Positions 17,419 through 25,749 of a stretch of 46,133 nucleotides of DNA are shown one piece after another (position 1 is the first letter of the stretch; each line of letters begins with the position of its first letter). The stretch is from contig DEJH01000029.1 of the NCBI GenBank assembly GCA_002353275.1, positions 1 to 46,133 on the forward strand. The letters are read 5' to 3'. The position numbers and the translations under genes are program-made. This DNA comes from Caryophanales bacterium UBA2753 (GTDB taxonomy: Bacteria > Bacillota_I > Bacilli_A > RFN20 > CAG-826). The notes below the pieces were generated by a model. That model saw only the letters and a list, made by a program, of their open reading frames with translations, was not told the DNA's origin and did no database searches.

Positions 17419-18264
17419 ATGAAAATTTGCATTTCAGCGGAAAGTACAATTGATTTACCAAGAGAGATTCTTGATGAATTTGAAATTAAAACCGTTCCTT
17501 TTACTATTACTTTAGGCGATAAGAATGGATTAGATGGAGTTACTACTCCAGAAGAAATCTTTGATTATGTTGATCGCACTGGCGTTTTACCAAAAACAAG
17601 CGCGGTTAACGTTGGACAATTTGAAGTATACTTCAAATCATTATTAAAAGATTATGATGAAGTGATTCACTTTTCTTTATCTAGTGAACTTTCTAGCGCT
17701 TATCAAAATGCATGTTCAGTTGCTACTGAATTAGGTCATGTTCATGTCGTTGATTCACGTTCACTTTCTACTGGTATTGCTCTACTTGCAATCTATGCTT
17801 CAAAATTAGTAAAACAAAATGTTTCAGCAGAAGAGATTGTAAAGAAGGTTAGTGAAAGAATTCCACATGATCAAGCTAGCTTCGTATTAGCCACTGTTGA
17901 TTATTTACATAAAGGTGGAAGATGCTCTACTTTGACTAGAAACTTAGCGACATTTCTTAGATTTAGACCTCAAATTATTGTTAAAGACGGTAAGATGGGT
18001 CCAGGTAAGAAATATATTGGTAAACAATTAAACTGTGTGGTTTCTTACTGCAAAGACACACTTGAAGAGTTTAATAATCCTGACTTAGAAGTTGGTTTTG
18101 TCACTCATAGTAACGCGACTCCAGATATGGTCGAAGCAGCAATAAAAGCGATGAAAGATAGAGGCTTCAAACGCGTTATTGAGACTAAAGCTGGAGCGAC
18201 AATTTCGTCTCACTGTGGGCCTCGTTGCCTTGGTATTCTTTATATCAATGATGGTGGAAAATAA
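17419..18264 (+). CDS. DegV-family fatty-acid-binding protein
   Basis: 281-residue DegV (EDD-fold) protein, a cytosolic fatty-acid carrier. In Gram-positives, such proteins (FakB) present exogenous fatty acids to the kinase FakA; no fakA is visible here. Seen: N-terminal ICISAESTIDLP, the TSAVNVGQFEVYF segment, the ligand-loop helix LSSELSSAYQNA, DSRSLSTG, and YLHKGGRCS with ATFLRFRPQIIVKDGKM, then the C-terminal HCGPRCLGILY. A strong AGGAG lies 8 nt before the ATG, just after a small hairpin (17393-17406). It starts 38 nt after tmRNA and may be transcribed by read-through. Its stop lies in the loop of its own terminator. Confidence 0.92.
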   Translation: MKICISAESTIDLPREILDEFEIKTVPFTITLGDKNGLDGVTTPEEIFDYVDRTGVLPKTSAVNVGQFEVYFKSLLKDYDEVIHFSLSSELSSAYQNACSVATELGHVHVVDSRSLSTGIALLAIYASKLVKQNVSAEEIVKKVSERIPHDQASFVLATVDYLHKGGRCSTLTRNLATFLRFRPQIIVKDGKMGPGKKYIGKQLNCVVSYCKDTLEEFNNPDLEVGFVTHSNATPDMVEAAIKAMKDRGFKRVIETKAGATISSHCGPRCLGILYINDGGK

Positions 18265-18280
18265 TCCACCTTTTCTTTTT
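18253..18280 (+). terminator. Terminator of the DegV gene
   Basis: Perfect 6-bp stem GGTGGA/TCCACC (18253-18258 with 18265-18270), followed by TTTTCTTTTT. The degV stop codon is in the loop. Confidence 0.85.
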
Positions 18281-18304
18281 GTAGTTTAATTAATTAAAAA
18301 GTCG

Positions 18305-18348
18305 ATTTGGACACTGTCTAAAAATACGAAAAAAATTATTGTCCAAAT
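18305..18348 (+). promoter_or_regulatory. Operator-like palindrome plus distal half-site
   Basis: TTTGGACAcTGTCTAAA (18306-18322) is a 17-bp palindrome with one mismatched pair. The left arm is repeated in inverted form as TGTCCAAAT at 18340-18348, giving a perfect 9-nt inverted repeat with ATTTGGACA (18305-18313). The distal copy overlaps the -35 box of the acidic mini-gene. This is the layout of a repressor operator; the regulator is not identified. Confidence 0.45.
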
Positions 18349-18367
18349 AATATTGAGATGTTAAATT
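18339..18367 (+). promoter_or_regulatory. Promoter of the acidic mini-gene
   Basis: -35 TTGTCC (18339-18344), 17-bp spacer, -10 TAAATT (18362-18367). It predicts a leader of about 45 nt containing a 7-bp hairpin (18379-18385 with 18392-18398) immediately before the very strong ribosome site AAGGGGGA. Confidence 0.5.
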
Positions 18368-18421
18368 AATGACAATGATTTACAAGTTACTTTGTAAAGC
18401 ATAAGGGGGAGACTTAAGAAT

Positions 18422-18559
18422 ATGAATTTAGATCCAAGAACTAAAATGCTTTCTAGTGACGAGGAAACAGTTGAAGTTATTGAAGTAATCGAAGATTGCC
18501 AAGACTATTCAGATTTGGATAATAATGACACCTTCGAATACGACTATAGCGAATTCTAA
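18422..18559 (+). CDS. 45-residue, very acidic protein
   Basis: Not recognised. The frame encodes 45 residues with 15 Asp/Glu and only two basic residues (Arg6, Lys8), one Cys (26) and an alternating VEVIEVIED stretch (17-25). It has no membrane segment or signal. Evidence that it is real: an unusually strong Shine-Dalgarno (AAGGGGGAG, 18403-18411) at suitable spacing, a promoter with operator-like repeats, a leader hairpin, and its own terminator 24 nt after the stop. So it forms a stand-alone transcription unit in the only large gap without another gene here. An acidic modulator or DNA-mimic-like peptide is conceivable, but there is no direct evidence. Confidence 0.65.
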   Translation: MNLDPRTKMLSSDEETVEVIEVIEDCQDYSDLDNNDTFEYDYSEF

Positions 18560-18582
18560 TCTAAAGTAAATCAGGGATAATT

Positions 18583-18605
18583 AACGAGTACTACTCGTTT
18601 TTTAT
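18583..18605 (+). terminator. Terminator of the acidic mini-gene
   Basis: Stem AACGAG/CTCGTT (18583-18588 with 18594-18599), a TACTA loop and a following run of T. Confidence 0.8.
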
Positions 18606-18614
18606 TTTATGTTT

Positions 18615-18620
18615 TATAAT
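18615..18620 (+). promoter_or_regulatory. -10 box of the Wzy-like gene
   Basis: A perfect TATAAT ending 13 nt before the ATG at 18634. No Shine-Dalgarno follows. It predicts a leader of at most about 6 nt. Confidence 0.45.
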
Positions 18621-18633
18621 TATTTCGTTAACT

Positions 18634-20034
18634 ATGTTAGACAAATTAGCTAAATTACATAAATTCGCTCCTGCTATTACCTTTTTAGCAATGGAAATAT
18701 TTGCCCTTATGGCGTTTTCTTTTGGAGATAGTTATATCCTTTATGGAGCTTTGTCTCTTGCTTTGATGTTACTACTCGTTTTATTTAACATCAGACAAAT
18801 TAAGGTTGATGGAATTAGCACAATTGCCTTTTTCTTATTCCCATTATTCTTATTTACTTTATTAGTGGCATTAGGAATATATTCCAAAGCCCATTTAATA
18901 GTTAAGGATTTTAATATTGCTGAACTTATATTTGTTCCATTAGGCTTACTTCCGATTGCCTTTAGTGGATATCTAGTCACATTAGATAAATCTTTTAAGA
19001 TTCAAACATTTTTAATTGTTATCTATTCTGCTTTAGCAGCTTTAACTTTAGTTAATATCATTGTTAATTTAGTTAATTTTGGCGCGTTCTATACGGTTTT
19101 ATATAAGGGTTATCACATGTATTATCGTGGTGAACCAAGTTCTGTCCCAATAGAAGAAATGGCCTACACTCTTCAAGGATTAAAATTTGTTGAAGTGAAG
19201 ATGAGTCAATATGTTGTTAATCCTCTTTTATTATTAACTAGCTCAATTGCCTTATTATTTATTCCTTTTAAAAATAAGAAGATGTTTTTCCTCTTCTTAG
19301 GATATTCATTATTAGGAGTTATTGGACTTATTTTATTCCCATCAATGATTGGCGGAATTTTCGCTATTATTATCTTATTAATCGATGCATTAATTTATCT
19401 TGCTTATAAAGTAAAAGCCACAAGAAAGCCATTAATTATTATTCTATTTGTGTTATTAGGTCTTCTCGCTTTAGCGTTATTTGCCTTTATTTTAAATTAT
19501 CAATCTATCTCTAGTGGATTTGCTAATTTTATCGAAAATAATTCATTACTTAACCGAATCTTTAATACGAATCGATACGCTCAAAAGTATTCCCCATTAA
19601 TTACCAATATCTTCTTTGATAATTTCTTAGGTAGTTGGGGATCTCATTCTGCTTTTCAAGATGTCTTATATCAATTAACTGGTAGTTTCATTTTTGATAA
19701 TGTCCCTACTAGTGGAGTGATTGGTGCGCTTGCCTTTATCGTTATGCTTTTTGTCGGTTTTAAAGGATTTAAGTCATATCTATCTAAAGAAAAAGAAGAT
19801 TCCTTATCATATAAAGTTGTCTTATTAGCGTTTACTTCTTTCTTTGTGATATTCTCCGCGACATTATTTGAAAGAGAATATGGAGTGTTTAATAACATTG
19901 TTAGACCTATTTATATGTCTCCATTATTTATGATTATGTTATTTATGTTTACATACGTAATCACTAAAGGAAAGATGAGCGAACCAAAGAAAGAAGAACA
20001 AAAGGAGGAAAATAAAGATGAACAAGAAGCTTAG
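18634..20034 (+). CDS. Wzy/O-antigen-ligase-like polytopic membrane protein
   Basis: 466 residues with about 11 predicted membrane helices and a large extracytoplasmic loop late in the chain (about 295-360), the topology of Wzy polymerases and WaaL-type ligases. The loop ends NFLGSWGSHSAFQDVLYQLTG, in which a His next to a hydrophobic/Asp segment resembles the conserved region of that superfamily; sequence conservation there is always low, so this is a fold-level call. The C-terminus is a charged Lys/Glu-rich tail (about 440-466). It overlaps the next lipoprotein gene by 17 nt, so the two are co-translated. Its place beside a TupA-like enzyme, flippase and glycosyltransferases supports a role in glycan polymerisation or transfer. 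Confidence 0.6.
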   Translation: MLDKLAKLHKFAPAITFLAMEIFALMAFSFGDSYILYGALSLALMLLLVLFNIRQIKVDGISTIAFFLFPLFLFTLLVALGIYSKAHLIVKDFNIAELIFVPLGLLPIAFSGYLVTLDKSFKIQTFLIVIYSALAALTLVNIIVNLVNFGAFYTVLYKGYHMYYRGEPSSVPIEEMAYTLQGLKFVEVKMSQYVVNPLLLLTSSIALLFIPFKNKKMFFLFLGYSLLGVIGLILFPSMIGGIFAIIILLIDALIYLAYKVKATRKPLIIILFVLLGLLALALFAFILNYQSISSGFANFIENNSLLNRIFNTNRYAQKYSPLITNIFFDNFLGSWGSHSAFQDVLYQLTGSFIFDNVPTSGVIGALAFIVMLFVGFKGFKSYLSKEKEDSLSYKVVLLAFTSFFVIFSATLFEREYGVFNNIVRPIYMSPLFMIMLFMFTYVITKGKMSEPKKEEQKEENKDEQEA

Positions 20035-20938
20035 ATATTTATTACTTCTTCCTATTGTTGGCGTTTTAGCTAGTTGTGGTGGATTCTCCTTAGATTACAT
20101 CGTTGATGGTGATCGTTATCTCTCAAGTGATTTTAATAACAATTATTACACAAGTTGGAACGCCGAACTTGCTGAAAGTAATAAGAACCCTATTAAAACG
20201 TTTAATGAAGATGATATTTACTTCATTGAAAAACTTGACGATGCATATCTATTTGATCGTAACTTATTAACTAATCCTGACGCTAAACCTGAAGATCCTG
20301 ATTACCATAAACTCAAATATTTGGATGTCGAAGAATATGGCGAAGTCTATAAACTCAATTCATTAAGTGACTGCTTTAATTATGGAGTTCAATCAAAGTT
20401 ATTTGACGGCATTTCTTATTGTCGTGGAAGATATCAAAGAGTGAGAGTCCAAACTAATAGAAAAGGATTCTCTGTTAGATTATCTAAAGAAAGTGATGCT
20501 TTAGATTATTTTGGAATTCATTTTAAAGCGACCACGAATAACCAAATTAAATGTTATAAAGTTGGTAGTGAAGAATACGCTACAAAAGATACTGAATTAT
20601 TCCACACCTCTACTTTTGATTTGACTGTATCTATTTACTGTAAAAATGATAATAATGAAATCGCGTGTTATAACTTTATTAAACATATCGAATTCATTAA
20701 CACTACAAATAATGGTAGTGAATCAAATTATAAATTTGTCTCCTTCCAATTAAAGGATTTACCAGATGGAACTCCAGCAGGATTAACTTTAAGACGATGT
20801 GTTGGCTTTTCTGTTCAATTCAATAATTTAGAAGATGAATTAATCTCATGGAATAAGGAAAAAGGCGTCTCAATATCCGAAGATGACTACGCCTTATTCA
20901 TATATGAAGTCTTTATACCAAATACTTATTGGCATTAA
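20018..20938 (+). CDS. Uncharacterised lipoprotein
   Basis: 306 residues. A type II signal peptide ends in the lipobox LASC (about residues 17-20, after LLLLPIVGV), so the mature protein should be lipid-anchored on the outer face of the membrane. The rest is soluble, rich in Asn, Asp and Tyr with beta-strand-like runs (FSVRLSK, FDLTVSIYCKN), and could be a carbohydrate-binding-type sandwich; no family was recognised. It has a strong AAAGGAGG ribosome site inside the end of the Wzy-like gene (17-nt overlap). It converges on the TupA-like gene with 1 nt between the stops. Probably an accessory surface protein of the glycan machinery. Confidence 0.75.
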   Translation: MNKKLRYLLLLPIVGVLASCGGFSLDYIVDGDRYLSSDFNNNYYTSWNAELAESNKNPIKTFNEDDIYFIEKLDDAYLFDRNLLTNPDAKPEDPDYHKLKYLDVEEYGEVYKLNSLSDCFNYGVQSKLFDGISYCRGRYQRVRVQTNRKGFSVRLSKESDALDYFGIHFKATTNNQIKCYKVGSEEYATKDTELFHTSTFDLTVSIYCKNDNNEIACYNFIKHIEFINTTNNGSESNYKFVSFQLKDLPDGTPAGLTLRRCVGFSVQFNNLEDELISWNKEKGVSISEDDYALFIYEVFIPNTYWH

Positions 20939-20939
20939 T

Positions 20940-21848
20940 TTATTTAATATATTTGGATATATCTAACCATTCACCCATTTCAAAGTCACATTTATCATCA
21001 TCTAAAATAAGTGTTCCTTTTGCTGGTGTGAAAGTGAGCTCAGAGAAATAGATTGTTCCATTTATATCGTATAAATCAACACGCACAAACGGAAATGGCG
21101 AAGCAAGGTCTTCGCTTATTTTTATCATTTCATCAAAGTTAGTTGGTTTTTCTAATGGATAATCAGTCTTTTTCCATCCATTGAATTGAGATCCATCAAA
21201 TGGAGTCCAATCTATATAGTAATTGTTATATCTAATATCTATGCCTCTAGAAGTGACAACATATAAAGATTTAGCTTTTCCGTTAAAGACATGAATTTTA
21301 TATTCGGTTGGAAGTTTACCATTTTCTAACATCAATTCCTCAATGATGATTTGAGGTTTAATTGGAGAATAATGTAGTTCCACTGTTTTCTTACCATAAT
21401 TAGTTTTTAAGTATTTATTAAACTTCTTTTTCAGTTCATCATAATTAATTTTGCTTTTATCAAAGCAGATATAATTCATTTGTGATGAATGAGTGGTCTT
21501 TAAGGCAAAAGCGTTTGGTAGTTTATCAAAATCGATATCTTCAAAACGGTCAAACACCCCATAAGTTTTTATTAATAGATTTTCATACCCTTTTTCTTTA
21601 ACGTATTCTCTAGCACCAACTCGAGAAGCGCATTTAATCACTAATGGATCTTTTGGATAAACATATAGTCTTAAGTATTGAAGCTTTTCAGTGTATCGAG
21701 TTGGATTTTTCCAGTTAAGTTTATGGTGAGTTATGTATTTATATTGATATGAAATATAGCTTTTCTTACTGATTAATTTAACAACATTACGAAAAGGAGC
21801 AACAAAGAAACGCTTAATTTTATTCTCTTTTAAATTTGGATTAGGCAT
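20940..21848 (-). CDS. TupA-like ATP-grasp protein
   Basis: 302-residue member of the ATP-grasp TupA family, named after TupA of teichuronopeptide synthesis in alkaliphilic Bacillus. ATP-grasp enzymes make amide or peptide bonds through acyl-phosphates. Seen: N-terminal LNWKNPTRYTEKLQYLRLY, the FALKTTHSSQMN segment, the QIIIEELMLENGKLPTEYKIHVFNG core with metal/ATP-binding Glu residues, and the C-terminal FVRVDLYDINGTIYFSELTFTPAKGT. In many capsule loci such genes sit among glycosyltransferases, as here. The start overlaps the flippase gene by 8 nt, so it is second in a minus-strand pair. Amide decoration of a uronic-acid polymer is an inference from the ugd/epimerase pair. Confidence 0.85.
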   Translation of the reverse strand: MPNPNLKENKIKRFFVAPFRNVVKLISKKSYISYQYKYITHHKLNWKNPTRYTEKLQYLRLYVYPKDPLVIKCASRVGAREYVKEKGYENLLIKTYGVFDRFEDIDFDKLPNAFALKTTHSSQMNYICFDKSKINYDELKKKFNKYLKTNYGKKTVELHYSPIKPQIIIEELMLENGKLPTEYKIHVFNGKAKSLYVVTSRGIDIRYNNYYIDWTPFDGSQFNGWKKTDYPLEKPTNFDEMIKISEDLASPFPFVRVDLYDINGTIYFSELTFTPAKGTLILDDDKCDFEMGEWLDISKYIK

Positions 21849-23343
21849 CTTTCTTTTTCCTTCTAAATGAATTAATTAACTCTTCTCTTAAGAAGAATAA
21901 ACTCACTAAATAAATGATTGCGTCAATTAAGACAATTCCCACTAATTCAATGATCAAGGAATTAATAACTCCAACTTTAGGTTCAAATAAGTTATAAATA
22001 GGATCTTTAATAAAGAAAGTAATCACAAAGATGATAGACGCAATGACAAAGATCTTTAATGAATTGATATTAAAGATAGCAGGCCCACTCCATTTCCAAG
22101 TGACCGCTAATAAGAAGACTAAAATTAATAAATCAGTGACTGAAGTACCGATTGCCACTCCAATAGCAGGAGAAGATGTGAATACATATTTGCCAAAAAC
22201 AATTGAGAAAGCGATATTAAGTAAAGTTCCACCTAATAAAGCGAATAAATAATATTTCTCTTTCTTCATCGGTAAAAGAATTTGCCCGTAAATAATGTCG
22301 CTTATCGAATATGTGAGCATCATTGAACAAAGAATCATCAACACCGCTGGAGCGTTCATATATCCTAAGGATTCAACAAAAGAAGTATTACCACTAATTA
22401 AACCAGTTATAGGTTTAGCTAAGGCAATCATTGTTGCGATCGCAGGAAGAACAATAAATAAACAGATATTTACTGAATATTTATTAAGACGATTGAAATA
22501 TTTCTTGTCTTCTTGAGCGTAACAAATTGCGGCTCTTGGGATAAAAACTGTACTTAAAGCGGTAATAACTCCAATAATGACATCAATTCCTTTTATACCA
22601 ACTGAATAAGAAGCAACTTCGTTTTTACTCTTATCAATAAAACCAAGGATAAACGTATCGGTTTGATTATAAAAAGAAATCACTAAAGAGATCGAAAATA
22701 ATACAAGAAGTGGCTTAAATAACTCTTTAAAGGAATATGGCATCGTCTTTTTTAAAGAGATAAATTTACGTGAATAAATGATATTAGCGATACTTGTTAA
22801 AACAGTAACAGAAGCTGTAATTAATGCATAAATATAGATATCTCCAGGAGCGGTAACAAAACCCACAATTAATATCGTAGTTAACGCTAAAATGACAATT
22901 GTTCTTACAGACATGTAAAACTGTTTTTCTAAAGCGATAAACAACCATTCAAAAGAGAAGGCTCCTGATAAGAAATTAATTGATAATAAGAAGATGATTT
23001 CTTTAGAAGAAGCGATATCAGGTACTGAATAGACTAAAGAAGTCATTAATCCAAATGATAGAACCGTTGTGATTAATTGGATAATAAAGAATGTTTGAAC
23101 CTTATTTGAGAGGAGTTCTTTATCGTTTTTGACTTTAACGCACTCCCTAACCGCAAGATTAGGAATACCAATTTTTGCTAATACTAAAAAATAGGCAACA
23201 AAAGTATTTGCCCATGTATAACTTCCTAAGGCTGCACTTCCTAAATATCGACAAACCCAAGGAAAAGTAATGAAGGACAATACAGTTAAAACTAAAGTTC
23301 TTGCGATATTGATAATTACGTTTGTACGTGTTCTATCTTCCAT
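21841..23343 (-). CDS. Wzx-type oligosaccharide flippase
   Basis: MATE/MVF-type polysaccharide flippase (Wzx/RfbX family), 500 residues and about 14 predicted membrane helices. It moves undecaprenyl-linked repeat units across the membrane. Typical features: basic N-terminus (MEDRTRTNVIINIAR), FPWVCRYLGSAALGSYTWANTFVAYF, KIGIPNLAVRECVKVKNDK and the VASYSVGIKGIDVIIGVITALSTVFIPRAA segment. The start at 23343 is preferred over an upstream in-frame codon at 23394 because MEDRTRT is a normal Wzx N-terminus and a perfect -10 box lies 7 nt upstream. It is the first gene of a pair with tupA and divergent from a glycosyltransferase gene. Confidence 0.9.
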   Translation of the reverse strand: MEDRTRTNVIINIARTLVLTVLSFITFPWVCRYLGSAALGSYTWANTFVAYFLVLAKIGIPNLAVRECVKVKNDKELLSNKVQTFFIIQLITTVLSFGLMTSLVYSVPDIASSKEIIFLLSINFLSGAFSFEWLFIALEKQFYMSVRTIVILALTTILIVGFVTAPGDIYIYALITASVTVLTSIANIIYSRKFISLKKTMPYSFKELFKPLLVLFSISLVISFYNQTDTFILGFIDKSKNEVASYSVGIKGIDVIIGVITALSTVFIPRAAICYAQEDKKYFNRLNKYSVNICLFIVLPAIATMIALAKPITGLISGNTSFVESLGYMNAPAVLMILCSMMLTYSISDIIYGQILLPMKKEKYYLFALLGGTLLNIAFSIVFGKYVFTSSPAIGVAIGTSVTDLLILVFLLAVTWKWSGPAIFNINSLKIFVIASIIFVITFFIKDPIYNLFEPKVGVINSLIIELVGIVLIDAIIYLVSLFFLREELINSFRRKKKDA

Positions 23344-23350
23344 TGCGATT

Positions 23351-23379
23351 ATTATAATATTGATACTCATATTTTTGAA
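23351..23379 (-). promoter_or_regulatory. Promoter of the flippase-tupA pair
   Basis: On the minus strand: -35 TTCAAA (23374-23379), 17-bp spacer, perfect -10 TATAAT (23351-23356) ending 7 nt before the ATG. No Shine-Dalgarno: a leaderless start is predicted. Confidence 0.55.
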
Positions 23380-23425
23380 AACAATTATTTTCAAATGCCT
23401 TGGTATTTATATCTATAAGAAATTT

Positions 23426-23434
23426 TGATAAACT
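23426..23434 (+). promoter_or_regulatory. Extended -10 box of the WcaI-like glycosyltransferase
   Basis: TGATAAACT (TG, spacer base, TAAACT) ends 8 nt before the ATG at 23443. A weak -35 TTTATA lies at 23406-23411, 17 nt upstream of the box. No Shine-Dalgarno. Confidence 0.4.
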
Positions 23435-23442
23435 TATCGAGT

Positions 23443-24621
23443 ATGAAAATCCTTATTGTTTGTCAGTTTTATTATCCTGAGAACTTTATCATCTATAAAT
23501 TTGCCGAGCAATTCGTCAAAGATGGATATGAAGTTCATGTTTTAACTGGTAAACCAAATTATGGATATGGATATATCCTTCCAGAATACAAAAACATCAA
23601 TGAAGAAGTGATCAATGGTGTTAATGTTCATCGAGTTAATTTATACCCAAGAAAGAAGAGCAAATTTTCAATTATTCGTAACTATCTTTCATTCTGGAGA
23701 AATTCAAAGAAGTGGGTTAGAAAATTCAAGATTAAATTCGATAAGGTTTATTCAATGAGTCTTTCCCCTGTCACAATTTGCTCTGCTGGTAATTTATATG
23801 CGAAACTTAATGGGGTTAAACACATTATCCACTGTTTAGATCTTTGGCCAGAAAGTGTGCTAGTCACTAATGCAGTTAGAAAGAACTCATTAATGTATAA
23901 AGTTCTTTATTATTGGTCACGCTCAATTTATTCAAAAGCTGACGAAATCTTAGTCAGTTCTCCTAGTTTTGTTGAATATTTTGATAAAGTTTTACATTTG
24001 CCAACTAACAATATTTCTTATGTTCCTCAGTCTTCTTTAATTGAAGATAAGAACATTTCGGCTTTCGATTATGGAGAAGGAACTCACATCCTATATTGTG
24101 GTAATTTAGGCATCATTCAGCTTATTCCATTAATCACCGCAGCAATGGATCAACTTCGCGATAAAGATATCTATTTTCATATTATTGGGATGGGTCCTAT
24201 GAGCCAATTCTTAATTGATGATATTAGAAAAAGAAGGTTAGAGGATAAAGTGATTTATCACGGACCAATTATTGCTAAACTTGCGGCAAGTTATTTTAAA
24301 AACGCAGACGCCTTATATGTCTCTTTAAAAGGAGAAGGTGTGGTCGGGAAAACTATTCCATCAAAATTATTAATGTCGATGGCTTTTGGTCGACCAATTA
24401 TTGGAGTTCTTAAAGGTGATGGAAGAAACATTATTGTTGATAGCGGTGGCGGCTTTGTTGCTGAGGAAAACGTTGAATCAGTTAAGAATTCAATATTAGC
24501 AATCCATAATTTATCTAAAAAAGAAAAAGACCACCTCGGTGATCTTAATAGAAGATATTACGAAGATCATTTCTCTTTAGAAGAAGTGACTAGATTAATC
24601 GAGAGAAAATTTGGAAAGTAG
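23443..24621 (+). CDS. WcaI-like family 4 glycosyltransferase
   Basis: GT-B-fold glycosyltransferase of the GT4/WcaI type, 392 residues. It transfers a sugar from a nucleotide donor to a lipid-linked acceptor at the inner face of the membrane. The N-terminal MKILIVCQFYYPENFIIYKFAEQ and VHVLTGKPNYGYG are characteristic of WcaI-like enzymes, and the C-terminal half has YCGNLGIIQ, HGPI and KTIPSKLLMSMAFGRPIIG, the donor-binding region. The start at 23443 is used (MKILIV); an in-frame TTG at 23425 is less likely. It runs opposite to the flippase genes, and its last 27 nt overlap the end of the next, opposing glycosyltransferase gene. Confidence 0.88.
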   Translation: MKILIVCQFYYPENFIIYKFAEQFVKDGYEVHVLTGKPNYGYGYILPEYKNINEEVINGVNVHRVNLYPRKKSKFSIIRNYLSFWRNSKKWVRKFKIKFDKVYSMSLSPVTICSAGNLYAKLNGVKHIIHCLDLWPESVLVTNAVRKNSLMYKVLYYWSRSIYSKADEILVSSPSFVEYFDKVLHLPTNNISYVPQSSLIEDKNISAFDYGEGTHILYCGNLGIIQLIPLITAAMDQLRDKDIYFHIIGMGPMSQFLIDDIRKRRLEDKVIYHGPIIAKLAASYFKNADALYVSLKGEGVVGKTIPSKLLMSMAFGRPIIGVLKGDGRNIIVDSGGGFVAEENVESVKNSILAIHNLSKKEKDHLGDLNRRYYEDHFSLEEVTRLIERKFGK

Positions 24622-25749
24622 TTTTTCGTCGATTTCTTTATTAATATTTTCAAGTGATGTGTACTGCATCACTTTATTTTTGCCTAATAATGATAATATT
24701 TCTCTTTCAGTTCTACTTAATTTTAAAGCGTATTCAATTGCTTCTTTTAAGTCTTCTACTTCTCCACTTTTTGCCCAAATAATGCAAGAACCGTAATGTT
24801 CTTTGAGCAATTCATTTTCAACAGTAATAGTTAAAACACCTGTCGATAAATATTCTAAAGTCTTACTTGGAATTGAATATTGATCGATTTTGTAATTGGT
24901 TGGACGAGGATTAATTGCGAGCACCGCATTTTTTTCTAAAGAAAGATTTCTTTCATAATCAAGTGCGCCTACATAGACAATATTTGGGTTATCCATTATT
25001 GCTTCACTTAGCTTAGCTTCATTAACGTGGTGACCACATAAAACAAGTTTGATGTTTGGGTTATTTATTTCTTTAAATGCATCAATAAGGTTATAGACAC
25101 CATATTCTGCCATTAATGAACCACCAAAATAGATATAGTCGCCATTAACTTCTTTTGGAAGATATTCTTTCTTAATTTCGCTAACTCCATCGATTCTTAC
25201 GAATGGTTTATCGTTTACGTTAAATAATTCGTTAATCTTTTTGGTTAAGACAATATAGCCATCTAAAGATTGAGCAAGTTTAATTACTTTTTTCTTATAT
25301 CCATTTCGAGTAAAGGAGATGTTATTAGGGGAATCAGTGCACACACCAATGAGCTTGATATTATGTTTTTTACGATATTTAATCGCTAGTCTTAATAAAG
25401 ATAAATTTAAGACATCGACAAAACCATATTCACTGTCATGGAAAGTTAAAATATTGACTCTCTTATATAGTTTTAGGTATTTTGAGATACGATTTCTAGT
25501 TACTAAAGGGTATTTCCAGAAAATATTTCCTTCTCTAACAATTTGGGCGTTAATCTTCTTTTCTTTATAGTGTTTATTTATTGATCTAACGGAAATCACA
25601 TCGACATCATGAGTTAAGGCTAAAGAATGGATTAATTTGTTATGGAAGTTTTGATTTGATAAATTTGGTGCAACTTTCCAATTTGAAAGATATTCCTTAA
25701 AGGAAGTATTATCCATCGCTGTAGTGAAATAAATACATTTATTTTTCAT
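24595..25749 (-). CDS. Glycosyltransferase (GT-B, GT4-like)
   Basis: 384-residue putative GT-B glycosyltransferase. The N-terminal half is divergent, but the C-terminal half has the layout of family 4: DYIYFGGSLMAEYGVYNLIDAF, KLVLCGHH, NIVYVGALDYERN and KIDQYSIPSKTLEYLSTGV, including the donor-contact segment near 295-312. The sugar specificity is unknown. It is the second gene of a minus-strand pair with the glycosyltransferase upstream (overlap about 11 nt). Its 3' end overlaps the opposing WcaI-like gene by 27 nt. Confidence 0.8.
   Translation of the reverse strand: MKNKCIYFTTAMDNTSFKEYLSNWKVAPNLSNQNFHNKLIHSLALTHDVDVISVRSINKHYKEKKINAQIVREGNIFWKYPLVTRNRISKYLKLYKRVNILTFHDSEYGFVDVLNLSLLRLAIKYRKKHNIKLIGVCTDSPNNISFTRNGYKKKVIKLAQSLDGYIVLTKKINELFNVNDKPFVRIDGVSEIKKEYLPKEVNGDYIYFGGSLMAEYGVYNLIDAFKEINNPNIKLVLCGHHVNEAKLSEAIMDNPNIVYVGALDYERNLSLEKNAVLAINPRPTNYKIDQYSIPSKTLEYLSTGVLTITVENELLKEHYGSCIIWAKSGEVEDLKEAIEYALKLSRTEREILSLLGKNKVMQYTSLENINKEIDEKLLSKFSLD

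Noticed and set aside
23344..23394. N-terminal extension of the flippase
   Set aside because: It would add a non-conserved hydrophobic leader and include the promoter; MEDRTRT at 23343 is a normal Wzx start.
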